From contig NZ_JAGOBJ010000008.1 of NCBI RefSeq assembly GCF_017983445.1, forward strand, positions 1-64,000: 64,000 nucleotides of DNA, read 5' to 3'. This stretch comes from Halomonas sp. (GTDB lineage: Bacteria > Pseudomonadota > Gammaproteobacteria > Pseudomonadales > Halomonadaceae). Below the pieces are notes generated by a model, which was given only the letters and a program-made list of their open reading frames with translations, had not been told where the DNA came from and ran no database searches. Shown one piece after another: positions 12,163 through 21,289 of this stretch. The translations under genes were made by a program, and so were the position numbers. Numbering within the stretch: position 1 is the first letter of the stretch; each line of letters starts with the position of its first letter.

Positions 12163-13613
12163 CCGCAATTAAGAGCGACATAGAGTCTGCTGTTTCCATT
12201 CTGCTCACGCCGGGTGGTCTCGACCTTGATGGCCTCGACAAAGGCCTTGAATATGCCATGGGCGCGGGCGTGGATTACGCTGATCTGTATTTCCAGCGCA
12301 CCTGGACAGAAGGCTGGGTGTTAGAGGATGGCGAAGTCAAAGAAGCGAGTTACAACATTGACGGTGGTGTCGGCGTGCGTGCGCTGGCAGGAGAAAAAAC
12401 CGGCTTTGCCTACTCCAACCAGATTACGGCCGATGCGCTCATCGATACCGGGCGTACGGCTTCAGGCATTGTGCGTAGCGGCAAGCGTCTGCCCGGGCAG
12501 GCTGTAAAGCCCGTTGCGGCGGCATCTTTTTATGCCGGTGTAGACCCTTTGGCTGGGCTAACCGCTGAAGAAAAAGTCGCCATGCTAAAAGAGGCTGATC
12601 GCGCAGCTCGCGCCGCAGACCCAAGCGTTACACAGGTCAGTGCGTCGCTTTCGGGTACCTATGAAGTGGTCATGGTGCGTGCCAGTGACGGTACGCTGGC
12701 TGCCGATATCCGCCCGCTAGTGCGTTTTAACGTAAGCGTGATTGCGGTAAAAAATGGTCGCCGTGAGCGGGGCGGCTCCGGTGGCGGTGGGCGTTACTCG
12801 ATGTCGCGCCTACGCGATGAAGGTGTTGCCGAGCGTTATGCTAAAGAGGCTGTGCGCCAGGCGCTGGTGAATCTTGAGGCCGTTGATGCGCCTGCCGGAC
12901 AAATGCCCGTAGTGCTGGCATCGGGCTGGCCGGGTATTTTGCTGCATGAGGCGGTGGGTCACGGTCTTGAAGGTGACTTCAATCGTAAAGGCAGCTCGGC
13001 GTTTTCCGGCCGCATGGGGCAGCGGGTGGCGGCTAAAGGCGTCACCGTGGTGGATGACGCCACCATTGCCGACGGGCGTGGCTCCTTGAGCATTGATGAC
13101 GAAGGCACACCGGGCCAAAACACCCCGCTGATCGAAGACGGCATTCTGACCGGCTATATGCAGGACAAGCTCAATGCGCGGCTAATGAATATGGCGCCAA
13201 CCGGTAATGCGCGCCGTGAGTCGTTTGCGCATTTACCCATGCCGCGTATGACCAATACGGTCATGCTGGCTGGCCAAGATGAGCCTGAAGACATTATTAA
13301 AAGCGTCAAGCGCGGAATTTACGCCGTCAGCTTTGGTGGCGGCCAGGTCGATATCACCTCGGGTAAATTTGTGTTCTCCGCCAGTGAAGCCTATTTGATT
13401 GAAGATGGGCGTATCACCGTACCGGTAAAAGGTGCCACGCTGATAGGTAATGGCCCCGAGGCGATGGGCCGTGTTTCCATGATAGGCCACGATATGGCGC
13501 TGGATACCGGCGTTGGCGTATGCGGTAAAGAGGGGCAGGGCGTACCGGTCGGCGTAGGTCAGCCCACGCTAAAATTAGATGAGCTGACCGTCGGCGGTAC
13601 GCAGTCTTCTTAA
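12159..13613 (+). CDS. tldD: Metalloprotease TldD
   Basis: TldD is the zinc-bearing catalytic subunit of the TldD/TldE heterodimer. The complex degrades unfolded small peptides and matures some modified peptides such as microcin B17. The 484-residue product has the metal-binding HEAVGH at 263-268, followed by [19 protein letters not shown]. The C-terminal [15 protein letters not shown] is typical of the family. The ATG overlaps the yhdP stop. Its partner gene pmbA (tldE) lies just downstream, beyond the oppositely oriented darP. Confidence 0.96.
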   Translation: MTAIKSDIESAVSILLTPGGLDLDGLDKGLEYAMGAGVDYADLYFQRTWTEGWVLEDGEVKEASYNIDGGVGVRALAGEKTGFAYSNQITADALIDTGRTASGIVRSGKRLPGQAVKPVAAASFYAGVDPLAGLTAEEKVAMLKEADRAARAADPSVTQVSASLSGTYEVVMVRASDGTLAADIRPLVRFNVSVIAVKNGRRERGGSGGGGRYSMSRLRDEGVAERYAKEAVRQALVNLEAVDAPAGQMPVVLASGWPGILLHEAVGHGLEGDFNRKGSSAFSGRMGQRVAAKGVTVVDDATIADGRGSLSIDDEGTPGQNTPLIEDGILTGYMQDKLNARLMNMAPTGNARRESFAHLPMPRMTNTVMLAGQDEPEDIIKSVKRGIYAVSFGGGQVDITSGKFVFSASEAYLIEDGRITVPVKGATLIGNGPEAMGRVSMIGHDMALDTGVGVCGKEGQGVPVGVGQPTLKLDELTVGGTQSS

Positions 13614-13633
13614 AGGGGTTAAAACTTAAGGCG

Positions 13634-14155
13634 TTAAAGCGCCAGCGTCTCGCGCAGATGTTTAAACAGTTTGCGCGAGCTGGTGGGCGGTTTGCCCTGG
13701 TCGCGCTCACGCTGGGCGTTGCGGATTAACTGACGTAACGCCTGGCGATCGGCATCGGGGTACTCCGCCATGAACAGGTCAACGGCAGGATCGCCTTCTT
13801 CAATCAGCCGGTCCCGCCACTTTTCAAGGCGATGAAAAGCATGATCACGCTGCTCTTTTTCCTGCTCGATTGAGTCAAAGACACCTTGAATCGCGACCAG
13901 ATCCTCTTTGCGAATGAGTTTGCCGACATACTGCATATGACGACGGCGCCCTTCATGAGAGCGGATACGCGAGGTCTCTTCAATGGCCCTGAGCATATCG
14001 TCAGAGAGAGGAAAACGAGCACGCTCGGCGGGCTTCATGGCGATCAGCGTTTCGCCAAGCGCTTGAAGCGCATGCATTTCGCGTTTGAGTTGCGATTTGC
14101 TCGGCCGCTCTTCGGGCTCTTGAGTATCAAAGGGCTCGGGGCGTAGTTTCGGCAT
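13634..14155 (-). CDS. darP: Ribosome-associated protein DarP (YjgA, DUF615)
   Basis: DarP (YjgA) binds late 50S ribosomal precursors and helps peptidyl-transferase centre maturation. The 173-residue, mostly helical and charged product has the family core SKSQLKREMHALQALGETL, then RIRSHEGRRRHMQYVGKLIRKED. The C-terminal half is rich in Arg and acidic residues. It lies alone on the minus strand between tldD and pmbA, convergent with tldD and divergent from pmbA, an arrangement also known in Pseudomonas. No terminator-like hairpin is obvious between it and tldD. Confidence 0.92.
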   Translation of the reverse strand: MPKLRPEPFDTQEPEERPSKSQLKREMHALQALGETLIAMKPAERARFPLSDDMLRAIEETSRIRSHEGRRRHMQYVGKLIRKEDLVAIQGVFDSIEQEKEQRDHAFHRLEKWRDRLIEEGDPAVDLFMAEYPDADRQALRQLIRNAQRERDQGKPPTSSRKLFKHLRETLAL

Positions 14156-14252
14156 AAATTAGACTCACAGACAAGATTCGTTGGCAGCATTATATCAGGC
14201 TGCGACCATAACATTGATTCGGCGATGCGATTCGTACGAAAAAGGAGGCCAT

Positions 14253-15593
14253 ATGGCACAGGCATTTGATGCATCCTCGCAGCAGGCACTTTTGACAGCG
14301 CGCGCGGAAGAAGCGCTGGCCCTGGCCAAACGACTTGGCGCTGATGCCGCTGAGGTTGGCGCAAGCGTCGATCAGGGCGTTGGCGTCAGCGTGCGCCTGG
14401 GTGAGGTGGAAACCGTTGAGCTTTCCCGCGACCAAGGCATTGCGGTGACACTTTATGTCGGTAAGCGTAAAGGAAGTGCTTCTTCAAGCGACGCAAGCAG
14501 CGCCTCCATTCAAGCCGTGGTTGAAAAGGCATTATCGATTGCCCGCTATACCGGTGAAGACCCGGTCGCCGGGTTGGCCGACGCTGACCAGATGGCAACC
14601 AAGCTTCCGGATCTTAAAGTGCATTACCCGTGGGCGCTAACCACTGAGCAGGCGATTGAGATTGCGCTTGCCTGTGAGCAGGCGGGGCGCGATGTTGAAG
14701 GCATTAGCCAGTCAGAGGGCGCTTCGCTTTCCAGTGGCGAAGGCGTGCGGGTTTATGCCAATAGCCACGGCTTTTTAGGCACCCAGAAAGGCAGCAGCCA
14801 TTCGCTTTCCTGCATGTTGATCGCTCAGGATGAAAGCGGCATGCAGCGGGATTACGACTATACCTCTGCGCGTAATCCTCTGCATTTACGTGACCCTGCT
14901 GAGGTTGGCCGTGAGGCAGCTGCGCGTACGTTACGCCGGTTAGGCGCCCAGTTACCCCCTACGGGTACATTTCCAGTCCTGTTTGATCCTTCGCTATCTG
15001 CAGGGTTAATCGGTCATCTGCTCAGCGCCTTGGCTGGCGGCGCGCTGTATCGTCAGTCCTCTTTCCTGTGCGACCGCCTGGGAACGCCACTCTTTCCCGA
15101 GTGGTTCAGCCTTGAAGAACGGCCCATGGAAGTTGGAGCCACGGCAAGCACGCCGTTTGATGGCGAAGGCGTTCAAACGCGTAACAATCGCTTTATTGAT
15201 CAAGGCAGTATCGCAAGCTATATGCTCTCTTCCTACAGCGCTCGCCGCCTGGGCATGCAGACCACCGGTAACGCGGGCGGTGCACGCAATGTGCGCCTTG
15301 ACGCGCCCTTGAAGACGCGTGAAGCGCTGCTCAAGGAAATGGGTCGGGGTATCTGGGTGACCGAGCTGATGGGGCAGGGCGTCAATGGGGTGACCGGCGA
15401 TTATTCCCGTGGGGCGGCAGGTTTCTGGGTTGAAAACGGTGAAATTCAGTATCCGATTGAAGAATTCACCATTGCTGGAAACCTGGAGCGCATGTTCTCA
15501 GGGTTGGTCGGCATCGGCAGCGATATTGATACGCGTGGCAGTATTCATACGGGTAGCTGGCTGATTGATGCAATGACGGTGGCGGGTAGCTAA
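14253..15593 (+). CDS. pmbA: Metalloprotease subunit PmbA/TldE
   Basis: PmbA (TldE) is the non-metal partner of TldD in the peptide-degrading complex. The frame is open from 14181, but the ATG at 14253 has an ideal AAAGGAGG 5 nt upstream and gives the usual 446 residues. As expected for this subunit it lacks the HExxxH motif present in tldD. It retains the family stretches GYDYTSARN-like (QRDYDYTSARN), TGNAGGARNVRL and MGQGVNGVTGDYSRGAAGFWVENG. A bidirectional terminator follows the stop. Confidence 0.95.
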   Translation: MAQAFDASSQQALLTARAEEALALAKRLGADAAEVGASVDQGVGVSVRLGEVETVELSRDQGIAVTLYVGKRKGSASSSDASSASIQAVVEKALSIARYTGEDPVAGLADADQMATKLPDLKVHYPWALTTEQAIEIALACEQAGRDVEGISQSEGASLSSGEGVRVYANSHGFLGTQKGSSHSLSCMLIAQDESGMQRDYDYTSARNPLHLRDPAEVGREAAARTLRRLGAQLPPTGTFPVLFDPSLSAGLIGHLLSALAGGALYRQSSFLCDRLGTPLFPEWFSLEERPMEVGATASTPFDGEGVQTRNNRFIDQGSIASYMLSSYSARRLGMQTTGNAGGARNVRLDAPLKTREALLKEMGRGIWVTELMGQGVNGVTGDYSRGAAGFWVENGEIQYPIEEFTIAGNLERMFSGLVGIGSDIDTRGSIHTGSWLIDAMTVAGS

Positions 15594-15613
15594 GCCTGGC
15601 ACGCGCCGTTTGA

Positions 15614-15647
15614 TAAAAAAGCCCGAGATATGATCTCGGGCTTTTTT
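15614..15647. terminator. Bidirectional terminator between pmbA and the kinase-like gene
   Basis: An A6 run, then GCCCGAGAT (15621-15629), a short loop, ATCTCGGGC (15633-15641) and a T6 run form a stem of about 15 bp flanked by A and T tracts on opposite sides. It can therefore end transcription from both pmbA (plus) and the minus-strand npr operon. A second small palindrome, AGCCCCTAGGGCT, sits at 15662-15674 just past the end of the kinase-like gene. Confidence 0.9.
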
Positions 15648-15680
15648 GGTGGCCAGGCCTTAGCCCCTAGGGCTGAACGT

Positions 15681-16220
15681 TCAGCGTTTCGGGCGGTAGT
15701 TCTCGTCTAACCCCAGCCGTTCGAGAAGCCGGGTAAACAGGAAGGCCTCGTCGCCCTTAAGCGAGCGGCTCAGGCAGTCCAGGTACTCAGTGCGCGGGTA
15801 GCGCCACCAGCGCGGTACCTTGTAGGCATCGAGGTCGATGGCGAACAGGCGGCCGTCGCGGATCAGAAAGTTGTTGGTGTGCAGGCCGCGGCAATGGATG
15901 CCATTGTGATCGAAGGCGACCAGGGCATCTAGATACTGTTCTTGCAGGTCCGGCGAGTCGAGGATCAGCTGCTTGAGCGGCACGCCGTGGATATTCTCTG
16001 TGTCCAGCCGATAGCGGTGGGCCTCGATGATAGTCGGCGTAGCGATGCCTAGAGCTTCTAAGCGGGAGGCGACGAGAGCGAAGTTTAGCCCAGGGTAGGG
16101 TCGGATACGCAACAGGTAGCGGAGCCGATCAAAGACCTTTGGCTGAAAGGTTTTGATGAAGTGGTCGCACTCGGGATAAAAGTAGACCCGGGAGTACTTC
16201 CCGGTCTGGATTAGCTGCAT
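15681..16220 (-). CDS. Kdo/WaaP (InaA)-like kinase-fold protein, function unknown
   Basis: The 179-residue product resembles small lipopolysaccharide-kinase/InaA-family proteins, often labelled toluene tolerance proteins. The recognisable parts are the loop GIHCRGLHTNNFLI (107-120) and LFAIDLDAYKV (126-135). The latter would supply the metal-binding Asp of the kinase fold. At the place where related kinases have the catalytic Asp (HRD), the sequence reads C-R-G (110-112), so catalysis is doubtful. Its codons strongly favour GAC, GAG, ATC and CGC, unlike the neighbouring genes, which hints at different ancestry. It is the last gene of the minus-strand rpoN-npr block, 47 bp after npr. Its substrate and role are not known. 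Confidence 0.7.
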   Translation of the reverse strand: MQLIQTGKYSRVYFYPECDHFIKTFQPKVFDRLRYLLRIRPYPGLNFALVASRLEALGIATPTIIEAHRYRLDTENIHGVPLKQLILDSPDLQEQYLDALVAFDHNGIHCRGLHTNNFLIRDGRLFAIDLDAYKVPRWWRYPRTEYLDCLSRSLKGDEAFLFTRLLERLGLDENYRPKR

Positions 16221-16267
16221 GGTTTTGCTCGGTAGATGGGGATGGCGCCGCCGTCAATAGCCGATGG

Positions 16268-16537
16268 TTAGACTTCTTCATCGAAGCGGGCCTCGAAGAG
16301 GGACGCCAGCGCATCCAGCGCCGCTTCGGCATCGTCGCCGACGGCTTCGACGGTCAGAGCTGTGCCACAGGGGGCGGCCAGCATGAGAAGTGACATGATA
16401 TTGGCTGCGTCGGCCTTCTGGGTCTGCTTGTAGACATATACGCGGGACTTGAACTGCTGTGCGCAGGTGACAAGTTTGGTGGCGGCACGTGCGTGTAGGC
16501 CACGTTGATTGGTAAGTGTTAACGTTCTTTCTGGCAC
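16268..16537 (-). CDS. ptsO: Phosphocarrier protein NPr (HPr-like)
   Basis: NPr is the HPr-like phosphocarrier of the nitrogen PTS, passing phosphate from EI-Ntr (PtsP) to PtsN. The 89-residue product carries the active-site motif GLHARAATKLV with phosphorylatable His15. The start is a GTG at 16537. The segment TLTVEAVGDDAEAALDALASLF is typical for the C-terminal half. It follows rapZ by about 50 bp, preserving the ptsN-rapZ-npr order of gammaproteobacteria. No sugar-PTS gene is nearby, which fits a regulatory role. Confidence 0.92.
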   Translation of the reverse strand: MPERTLTLTNQRGLHARAATKLVTCAQQFKSRVYVYKQTQKADAANIMSLLMLAAPCGTALTVEAVGDDAEAALDALASLFEARFDEEV

Positions 16538-16589
16538 CCTGGTTCCCTTTCTCCGAGTGGTGTCATTTGATGTATGCGGTATGCGTTTA

Positions 16590-17519
16590 CTAGGCGCTGG
16601 GCGCCTGCTCTGCTAGTGAGACTGCATCTAGCGGCTCGGCTTGCGTGCCGCTTAGCGTATATTGCAGCCCCAGCTCGCGGTGGCGCAGCTGTACTTCGCC
16701 TATTAACGGCGCAAGCCTTTGGGCCAGCTGCTCGGCAATATATACGGAGCGATGCTGTCCGCCAGTGCAACCAATAGCCACGGTCATGTAGCTACGCTGA
16801 CTGTTCTGATAAGCCGGTAGCCAACGCTCCAGCAAGGCCTGAATGTCATTGCTCATGTCTTCGACAATCGGATAGCCGCGCAGGAATGCAATAATCTTTG
16901 CATCACGCCCCGTGTACTGACGTAGCGTCGGGTCCCAATAGGGGTTGGGCAGGCAGCGCACGTCAAACACCAAATCCGCATCCAGAGGAACGCCGCGCTT
17001 ATAGCCAAAAGACTCAAAGGTAAGCGTTAGCTGATCTTTGTGTTGATGGGCTACTTGATCGGCAATGCGTCGGCGTAAATCGTGTACCGATAAACGTGAG
17101 GTGTCGATTCTGAGATCGGCCAGGTCGCGTATCTCATTTAGTGTCTCTTCCTCTTTGGCAATTGCCTCTTCAAGCGTCATATTACTATTGCGCGTTAACG
17201 GATGGCGGCGTCGTGTAGCGGAGTAACGTTCGAGCAAAATACGCGCATCGGTTGTAAGGTAAATGACCTGGCAGTCGATGGGCCGCTTGCGCAACTCGTC
17301 AAGCAATATCGGCAAACGCTCAAGTGCAGCAGGCAGGTTGCGCGCATCAATACTGACGGCCAGATGCGTGCGCTCACCTTCTTGCTGTAGCTCGTCAACC
17401 AACGAGCCAAGCAGCATTGCCGGCAGGTTGTCGATGGCATAATAGCCAATATCTTCCAGCGCCTGTAGAGCGATGGATTTGCCGGAGCCTGAACGGCCGC
17501 TAATGATCACCAGTTGCAT
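16590..17519 (-). CDS. rapZ: RNase adapter protein RapZ
   Basis: RapZ (YvcJ family) binds nucleotide and, in enterobacteria, delivers the small RNA GlmZ to RNase E to tune GlmS and cell-envelope precursor supply. The 309-residue product has a P-loop GRSGSGKS (8-15). The C-terminal sensor domain contains FGYKRGVPLDADLVFDVRCLPNPYWDP and GCTGGQHRSVYIAEQLA. The last 20 residues are a less conserved extension. It lies between ptsN and npr. Whether GlmZ exists in this organism cannot be told from this window. Confidence 0.94.
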   Translation of the reverse strand: MQLVIISGRSGSGKSIALQALEDIGYYAIDNLPAMLLGSLVDELQQEGERTHLAVSIDARNLPAALERLPILLDELRKRPIDCQVIYLTTDARILLERYSATRRRHPLTRNSNMTLEEAIAKEEETLNEIRDLADLRIDTSRLSVHDLRRRIADQVAHQHKDQLTLTFESFGYKRGVPLDADLVFDVRCLPNPYWDPTLRQYTGRDAKIIAFLRGYPIVEDMSNDIQALLERWLPAYQNSQRSYMTVAIGCTGGQHRSVYIAEQLAQRLAPLIGEVQLRHRELGLQYTLSGTQAEPLDAVSLAEQAPSA

Positions 17520-17593
17520 AATGGCTCTCTTTGCGTGCTTTGCGTAAAAGCATGAATGTGAAAGCGAGAAGAGATGCCAAGCGTTGCTACGGA

Positions 17594-18064
17594 TTAGGTT
17601 GTGGCCTGTTCACGAATTTTAATCATAAGCAGATCAAACAATTCACGCTGGCTATTGGTTTTTCGTAACGCTTGGCGCGTGCCGGCATCATTCATAATGG
17701 TCGCCACCTGACCCAGAAGCGACAGATGCGTATCATCGGCCTCTTCAGGTACCAGCAACACAAATACGAGATCAACCGGATCACCGTCTATAGCGTCAAA
17801 ATCAACAGGCTCTGATAGCTTTAGAAAACCTGCAATAGGCGTAGCACAGTGAGGGCTACGTGCATGGGGAATGGCAACGCCGTTACCTATTCCCGTGCTG
17901 CCAAGTCGTTCGCGGCCAATCAGGCGGCTGAACACTTCTTGGCTATCCAGGCTGGGTGTGTTTTGAGCGATAAAGGTGCTGAAAAACTCCAGCACCCGTT
18001 TTTTGCTGCCCCCAGGCACATCGAAAAGCACGCGCTCTGGGGGGAGGATGGTTTCCAACGTCAT
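17594..18064 (-). CDS. ptsN: Nitrogen-regulatory PTS IIA protein PtsN
   Basis: PtsN (EIIA-Ntr) is the terminal phosphoacceptor of the nitrogen PTS. In other species it regulates K+ transport, sensor kinases and sigma-54-linked functions. The 156-residue product has the fructose/mannitol-type EIIA fold with active-site His67 in GVAIPHARSPHC. The FVLLVPEEADDTHLSLLGQVA stretch is also typical. Its ATG begins 4 bp after the hpf stop, so the two are probably co-translated. It sits between hpf and rapZ. Confidence 0.94.
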   Translation of the reverse strand: MTLETILPPERVLFDVPGGSKKRVLEFFSTFIAQNTPSLDSQEVFSRLIGRERLGSTGIGNGVAIPHARSPHCATPIAGFLKLSEPVDFDAIDGDPVDLVFVLLVPEEADDTHLSLLGQVATIMNDAGTRQALRKTNSQRELFDLLMIKIREQATT

Positions 18065-18068
18065 TGAA

Positions 18069-18377
18069 TTAACGCACGCCAGCGCCTTGGGCGCGGGCTT
18101 GTGCTTTTTCCTTATGCTTAACGAGTTGACGATCGATTTTATCGGCTAGTGCGTCAATGGCGGCATACATGTCGACATCTTCCGCGTCGGCATGCAGGTC
18201 GGCGCCTGCCGCATGAAGGGTACACGCCGCTTGCTGGCGCTCCTTCTCAATGGATAAGGTTACTTGTACCGTGGTGATATTGTCGTAATGGCGTTCGACG
18301 CGTTCAAGCTTTTCATTAACATAGTCACGCAAGGCGTCAGTCAGTTCTACGTGATGACCAGTGATGTTTACTTGCAT
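18069..18377 (-). CDS. hpf: Ribosome hibernation-promoting factor HPF (short form)
   Basis: HPF binds the 30S decoding region and promotes 100S ribosome dimers in stationary phase. The frame extends to 18485, but the family N-terminus MQVNITGHHVELTDALRDYV starts at the ATG at 18377, which is preceded by AAGGAG. The 102-residue product is the short gammaproteobacterial type without the extra C-terminal dimerisation domain. Other family marks are EKLERVERHYDNI and DLHADAEDVDMYAAID. It lies between rpoN and ptsN, the usual position. Confidence 0.94.
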   Translation of the reverse strand: MQVNITGHHVELTDALRDYVNEKLERVERHYDNITTVQVTLSIEKERQQAACTLHAAGADLHADAEDVDMYAAIDALADKIDRQLVKHKEKAQARAQGAGVR

Positions 18378-18481
18378 TGACGTGCTCCTTATCCATCGGA
18401 CTGAATTTCGATTGTAACCCTTTTTACGGTGTTGCAAAGCCCTTGTCGCGAGTTTTGCTGTTTCTCTTGTACAAAACTGTC

Positions 18482-18521
18482 TCAAATCCTATCTCAAGCG
18501 CTGTTTCAAATCCTATCTCAA
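18482..18521. repeat. Two-copy 24-bp tandem duplication across the rpoN stop codon
   Basis: The 16-bp unit TCAAATCCTATCTCAA occurs perfectly at 18482-18497 and 18506-18521, giving a period of 24 bp. The second copy contains the rpoN stop codon (TAG on the minus strand at 18515-18513), so the duplication spans the 3' end of rpoN and the rpoN-hpf spacer. It looks like a recent local tandem duplication rather than a regulatory array. Confidence 0.8.
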
Positions 18522-19925
18522 ACGGCGGCGTTCACTGGAGGAGGGAATGCCCAGCGACTCGCGATATTTAGCCACGGTACGCCTTGCCACCGTGATACCT
18601 CCTTCTTCGAGTAAGGTGACCAGGCGGCTGTCAGAGAGTGGTTTGCCGGGTGGTTCGTCTTGAATCAGTTTCTTGAGCCGGGCGCGAATCGCCGTGCTGG
18701 AGTGGCTGTCGCCACCGTCCTGGCCGCTGATCTGGCTTGAGAAAAAGTATTTAAGCTCAAAGACGCCCCGGGGGGTGTGGATGTATTTTTGCGTCGTCAC
18801 CCGTGAAATGGTGGATTCATGCATTTCCACGGCTTCTGCAATATCAGCCAGAATCAAAGGTTTCATGGCCTCTTCACCTTGCTCTAGGAAGCCGATTTGA
18901 CGGGTAATGATCTCACGCCCTACGCGCAGCAGCGTATCGTTACGGCTGGAAAGGCTTTTGATTAACCAGCGCGCTTCTTGCAAGTGTTCTTTCAAGAACT
19001 GATTATCCTGACTCTTGTCAGCACGCTTGATTAAACTGGCGTAGTCAGGCTGGATGCGCAGGCGGGGAAGGGCTTCTGGGTTAAGCTCGAGGTGCCAGCC
19101 TTCATGATCGTGGCGTACCACCAGATCAGGCGTGATATAGCTATCGTCGGTCACGCCGTAAGCGCTCCCAGGGCGTGGGTCCAGGCTGCGGATCAGGCCG
19201 ATCACATCGTCTAACTGCTCATCATCAAGCCCCAGGCGGCGCTTGAGTAGCCGCATATCGTTTTTACCGAGCGCTTCAAGAAACTGGCGTACCAGACGGC
19301 GCGCTGGAACAAGTAAGGGAGTGTCATCGGGCAGGGTGGCTAATTGAAGCATCAGGCATTCACGCAGGTCGCGCGCGAAAACGCCGGTCGGCTCAAACTG
19401 CTGCAGGCGCAGCAGGATGGTTTCCATCTCACGCTGACTAAGCGCTTCGATGTTTTGAGTGCGCAGCCCGTCGCGGATATCGGTTAAGGGCTGCGTCAAA
19501 TAACCGTTGGCATCCAGGGCGTCGATCAAGCTTTCCGCAATCTGCTGTTCACGTGCGCTGAAGTCGGTCATGGCAAGCTGCCAAAGCAAGTGACCGTGCA
19601 GACTTTGCCCCGCCGCCTGACGTTCAAAGTCAGGCCCCTCGGTGCTGCCTGAACTGCCTACATCCTGGTAGGTGTCGGACCAGTCGCTATCCACGGAGAG
19701 TTCGTTGGGAATGCTTTCCGCCCACTCCGCTTCCTGCGTTTCAACGGCTGCCTGCTCACCAAATTCATCTTCCTGTTCCAGCATCGGATTGGCGTCCAGC
19801 GCCTGCTGGATTTCCTGACGCAGATCCAATGTGGATAGCTGGAGCAGGGCAATGGCCTGCTGCAACTGAGGTGTCATGGTCAGTTGCGTACCGATACGCA
19901 ATTGGAGAGAAGCTTTCATGACCAT
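18513..19925 (-). CDS. rpoN: RNA polymerase sigma-54 factor RpoN
   Basis: RpoN directs RNA polymerase to -24/-12 promoters and needs AAA+ activators for opening. The 470-residue product has the N-terminal Gln/Leu-rich activator region (SLQLRIGTQLTMTPQLQQAIALLQLS) and an acidic linker (about 55-105). The core-binding region follows, with a helix-turn-helix (EMHESTISRVTTQKYIHTPRGVFELKYFFSS) and the RpoN box TVAKYRESLGIPSS near the end. Two in-frame ATGs (19925 and 19919) are possible; neither has a clear Shine-Dalgarno. It sits between lptB and hpf as in other gammaproteobacteria. Confidence 0.97.
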   Translation of the reverse strand: MVMKASLQLRIGTQLTMTPQLQQAIALLQLSTLDLRQEIQQALDANPMLEQEDEFGEQAAVETQEAEWAESIPNELSVDSDWSDTYQDVGSSGSTEGPDFERQAAGQSLHGHLLWQLAMTDFSAREQQIAESLIDALDANGYLTQPLTDIRDGLRTQNIEALSQREMETILLRLQQFEPTGVFARDLRECLMLQLATLPDDTPLLVPARRLVRQFLEALGKNDMRLLKRRLGLDDEQLDDVIGLIRSLDPRPGSAYGVTDDSYITPDLVVRHDHEGWHLELNPEALPRLRIQPDYASLIKRADKSQDNQFLKEHLQEARWLIKSLSSRNDTLLRVGREIITRQIGFLEQGEEAMKPLILADIAEAVEMHESTISRVTTQKYIHTPRGVFELKYFFSSQISGQDGGDSHSSTAIRARLKKLIQDEPPGKPLSDSRLVTLLEEGGITVARRTVAKYRESLGIPSSSERRRLR

Positions 19926-20030
19926 CTGAGAACCACTCGTTAATCGGAAAGCTTCACCCTAGTGCGAGTCATGTTCATGTGCAAGTGCAATAAGCATGCC
20001 ATTGGTAATAATTTTGCTGCAGGTGCCTGT

Positions 20031-20780
20031 TTAAAGGCGGAAATCAGCACCTAGATAAACCTCTCGTACCTTCTGATTATTAAGGATGGTCTCGGGACTG
20101 CCACCCGCGATGATATGGCCATCGCCCACGATGTAGGCGATATCGCAGATATCCAGCGTTTCACGCACGTTATGGTCGGTAATCAACACGCCGATATGGC
20201 GCCGTTTCAAGGCGCGAATAATACTTTTGATTTCACCGACAGAGATCGGGTCGACCCCGGCAAACGGCTCATCCAACAGGATAAAGGCCGGTTCTGTCGC
20301 CAGTGAACGGGCAATTTCTACCCGGCGCCGCTCCCCACCCGACAGGCTCATACCCAGGTTGTCACGGATATGTGTGATATGGAAATCTTCAAGCAGCGCT
20401 TCAAGCCGCTGTTCGCGACCGGCGCTATCTAAATCTTTGCGGGTTTCCAGGATCGCCATAATATTATCCGCCACTGACAGTTTGCGGAAAATAGAGGCTT
20501 CTTGAGGAAGATAGCCAATGCCCGCCATGGCACGTTCATGCATGGGGGCGCGGGTTAAATCAAGCTCGTCGATACTTACAGTGCCCGCGTCAGACTTGAC
20601 CAGCCCTACAATCATGTAAAACGAAGTGGTCTTGCCCGCACCGTTAGGGCCTAGCAGGCCCACAACGCTGCCTTGGGCTATCTCCAGGCTAATATCCTTG
20701 ACCACACGGCGACGCTTATAGCTTTTTGCCAGATGATTGGCGTAAAGGGTCTTTATGGGTGGTGATTCCACAGTAGCCAT
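20031..20780 (-). CDS. lptB: LPS export ABC transporter ATP-binding protein LptB
   Basis: LptB is the cytoplasmic ATPase that, with LptF and LptG, extracts lipopolysaccharide from the inner membrane and pushes it along the Lpt bridge. The 249-residue product has Walker [10 protein letters not shown] (about 44-52), ABC signature [15 protein letters not shown], Walker [14 protein letters not shown] and the H-switch [13 protein letters not shown]. It follows lptA by 9 bp. LptF and LptG are not in this window. Confidence 0.97.
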   Translation of the reverse strand: MATVESPPIKTLYANHLAKSYKRRRVVKDISLEIAQGSVVGLLGPNGAGKTTSFYMIVGLVKSDAGTVSIDELDLTRAPMHERAMAGIGYLPQEASIFRKLSVADNIMAILETRKDLDSAGREQRLEALLEDFHITHIRDNLGMSLSGGERRRVEIARSLATEPAFILLDEPFAGVDPISVGEIKSIIRALKRRHIGVLITDHNVRETLDICDIAYIVGDGHIIAGGSPETILNNQKVREVYLGADFRL

Positions 20781-20789
20781 CGGCCACTC

Positions 20790-21281
20790 CTATTGCGCTG
20801 GCTGAAGTGTCATACGAATACGCTGCGGCTCACTGCCACTCACATCTGAGCGTGCCTGCACTACTTCGCGATCAATAAAATATTCCAGACGCCCGCCGGT
20901 GAACTTGTCGCCCGCCTGGGTCAATTCGGCCTGGTCAATCAGCTCGACGCGCCGTTCAGACACGTGATAAATCACGCGCTTTCCCCAGCCTTCCATCGGA
21001 GCATCCTGGTCTTCCAGCTGGTTACGCAGGTAGGCGCGGTCACCCGTTGCAATGGCACGCGAAAGCTCACCCGCATCGTTACGGAATATCTCAACGCGAT
21101 CGCCGCGTAACTGCATATTGCCCTGACGAATATTGACGTTGCCTGAATAAACGGCCGTGCCCGCACGTTGGTCGAGGTCTAGACGATCGGCCTCCACTTC
21201 AACCGGGGCCTGGTTTGTCTGGGCCGCCGCCGATAGCGGCACCGCAAGCGCAAAAAGCGCAATGCGAATAAAAGCTTTCAT
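20790..21281 (-). CDS. lptA: Periplasmic LPS transport protein LptA
   Basis: LptA forms the periplasmic beta-jellyroll bridge carrying lipopolysaccharide from LptC to LptD. The 163-residue precursor has a cleavable signal peptide (MKAFIRIALFALAVPLSAAAQ, cleavage likely after the AAA). The OstA-type domain follows, with VEVEADRLDLDQRAGTAVYSGNV and QGNMQLRGDRVEI. It is expressed with lptC (8 bp upstream) and lptB (9 bp downstream). Confidence 0.94.
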   Translation of the reverse strand: MKAFIRIALFALAVPLSAAAQTNQAPVEVEADRLDLDQRAGTAVYSGNVNIRQGNMQLRGDRVEIFRNDAGELSRAIATGDRAYLRNQLEDQDAPMEGWGKRVIYHVSERRVELIDQAELTQAGDKFTGGRLEYFIDREVVQARSDVSGSEPQRIRMTLQPAQ

Positions 21282-21289
21282 AGCGACTC

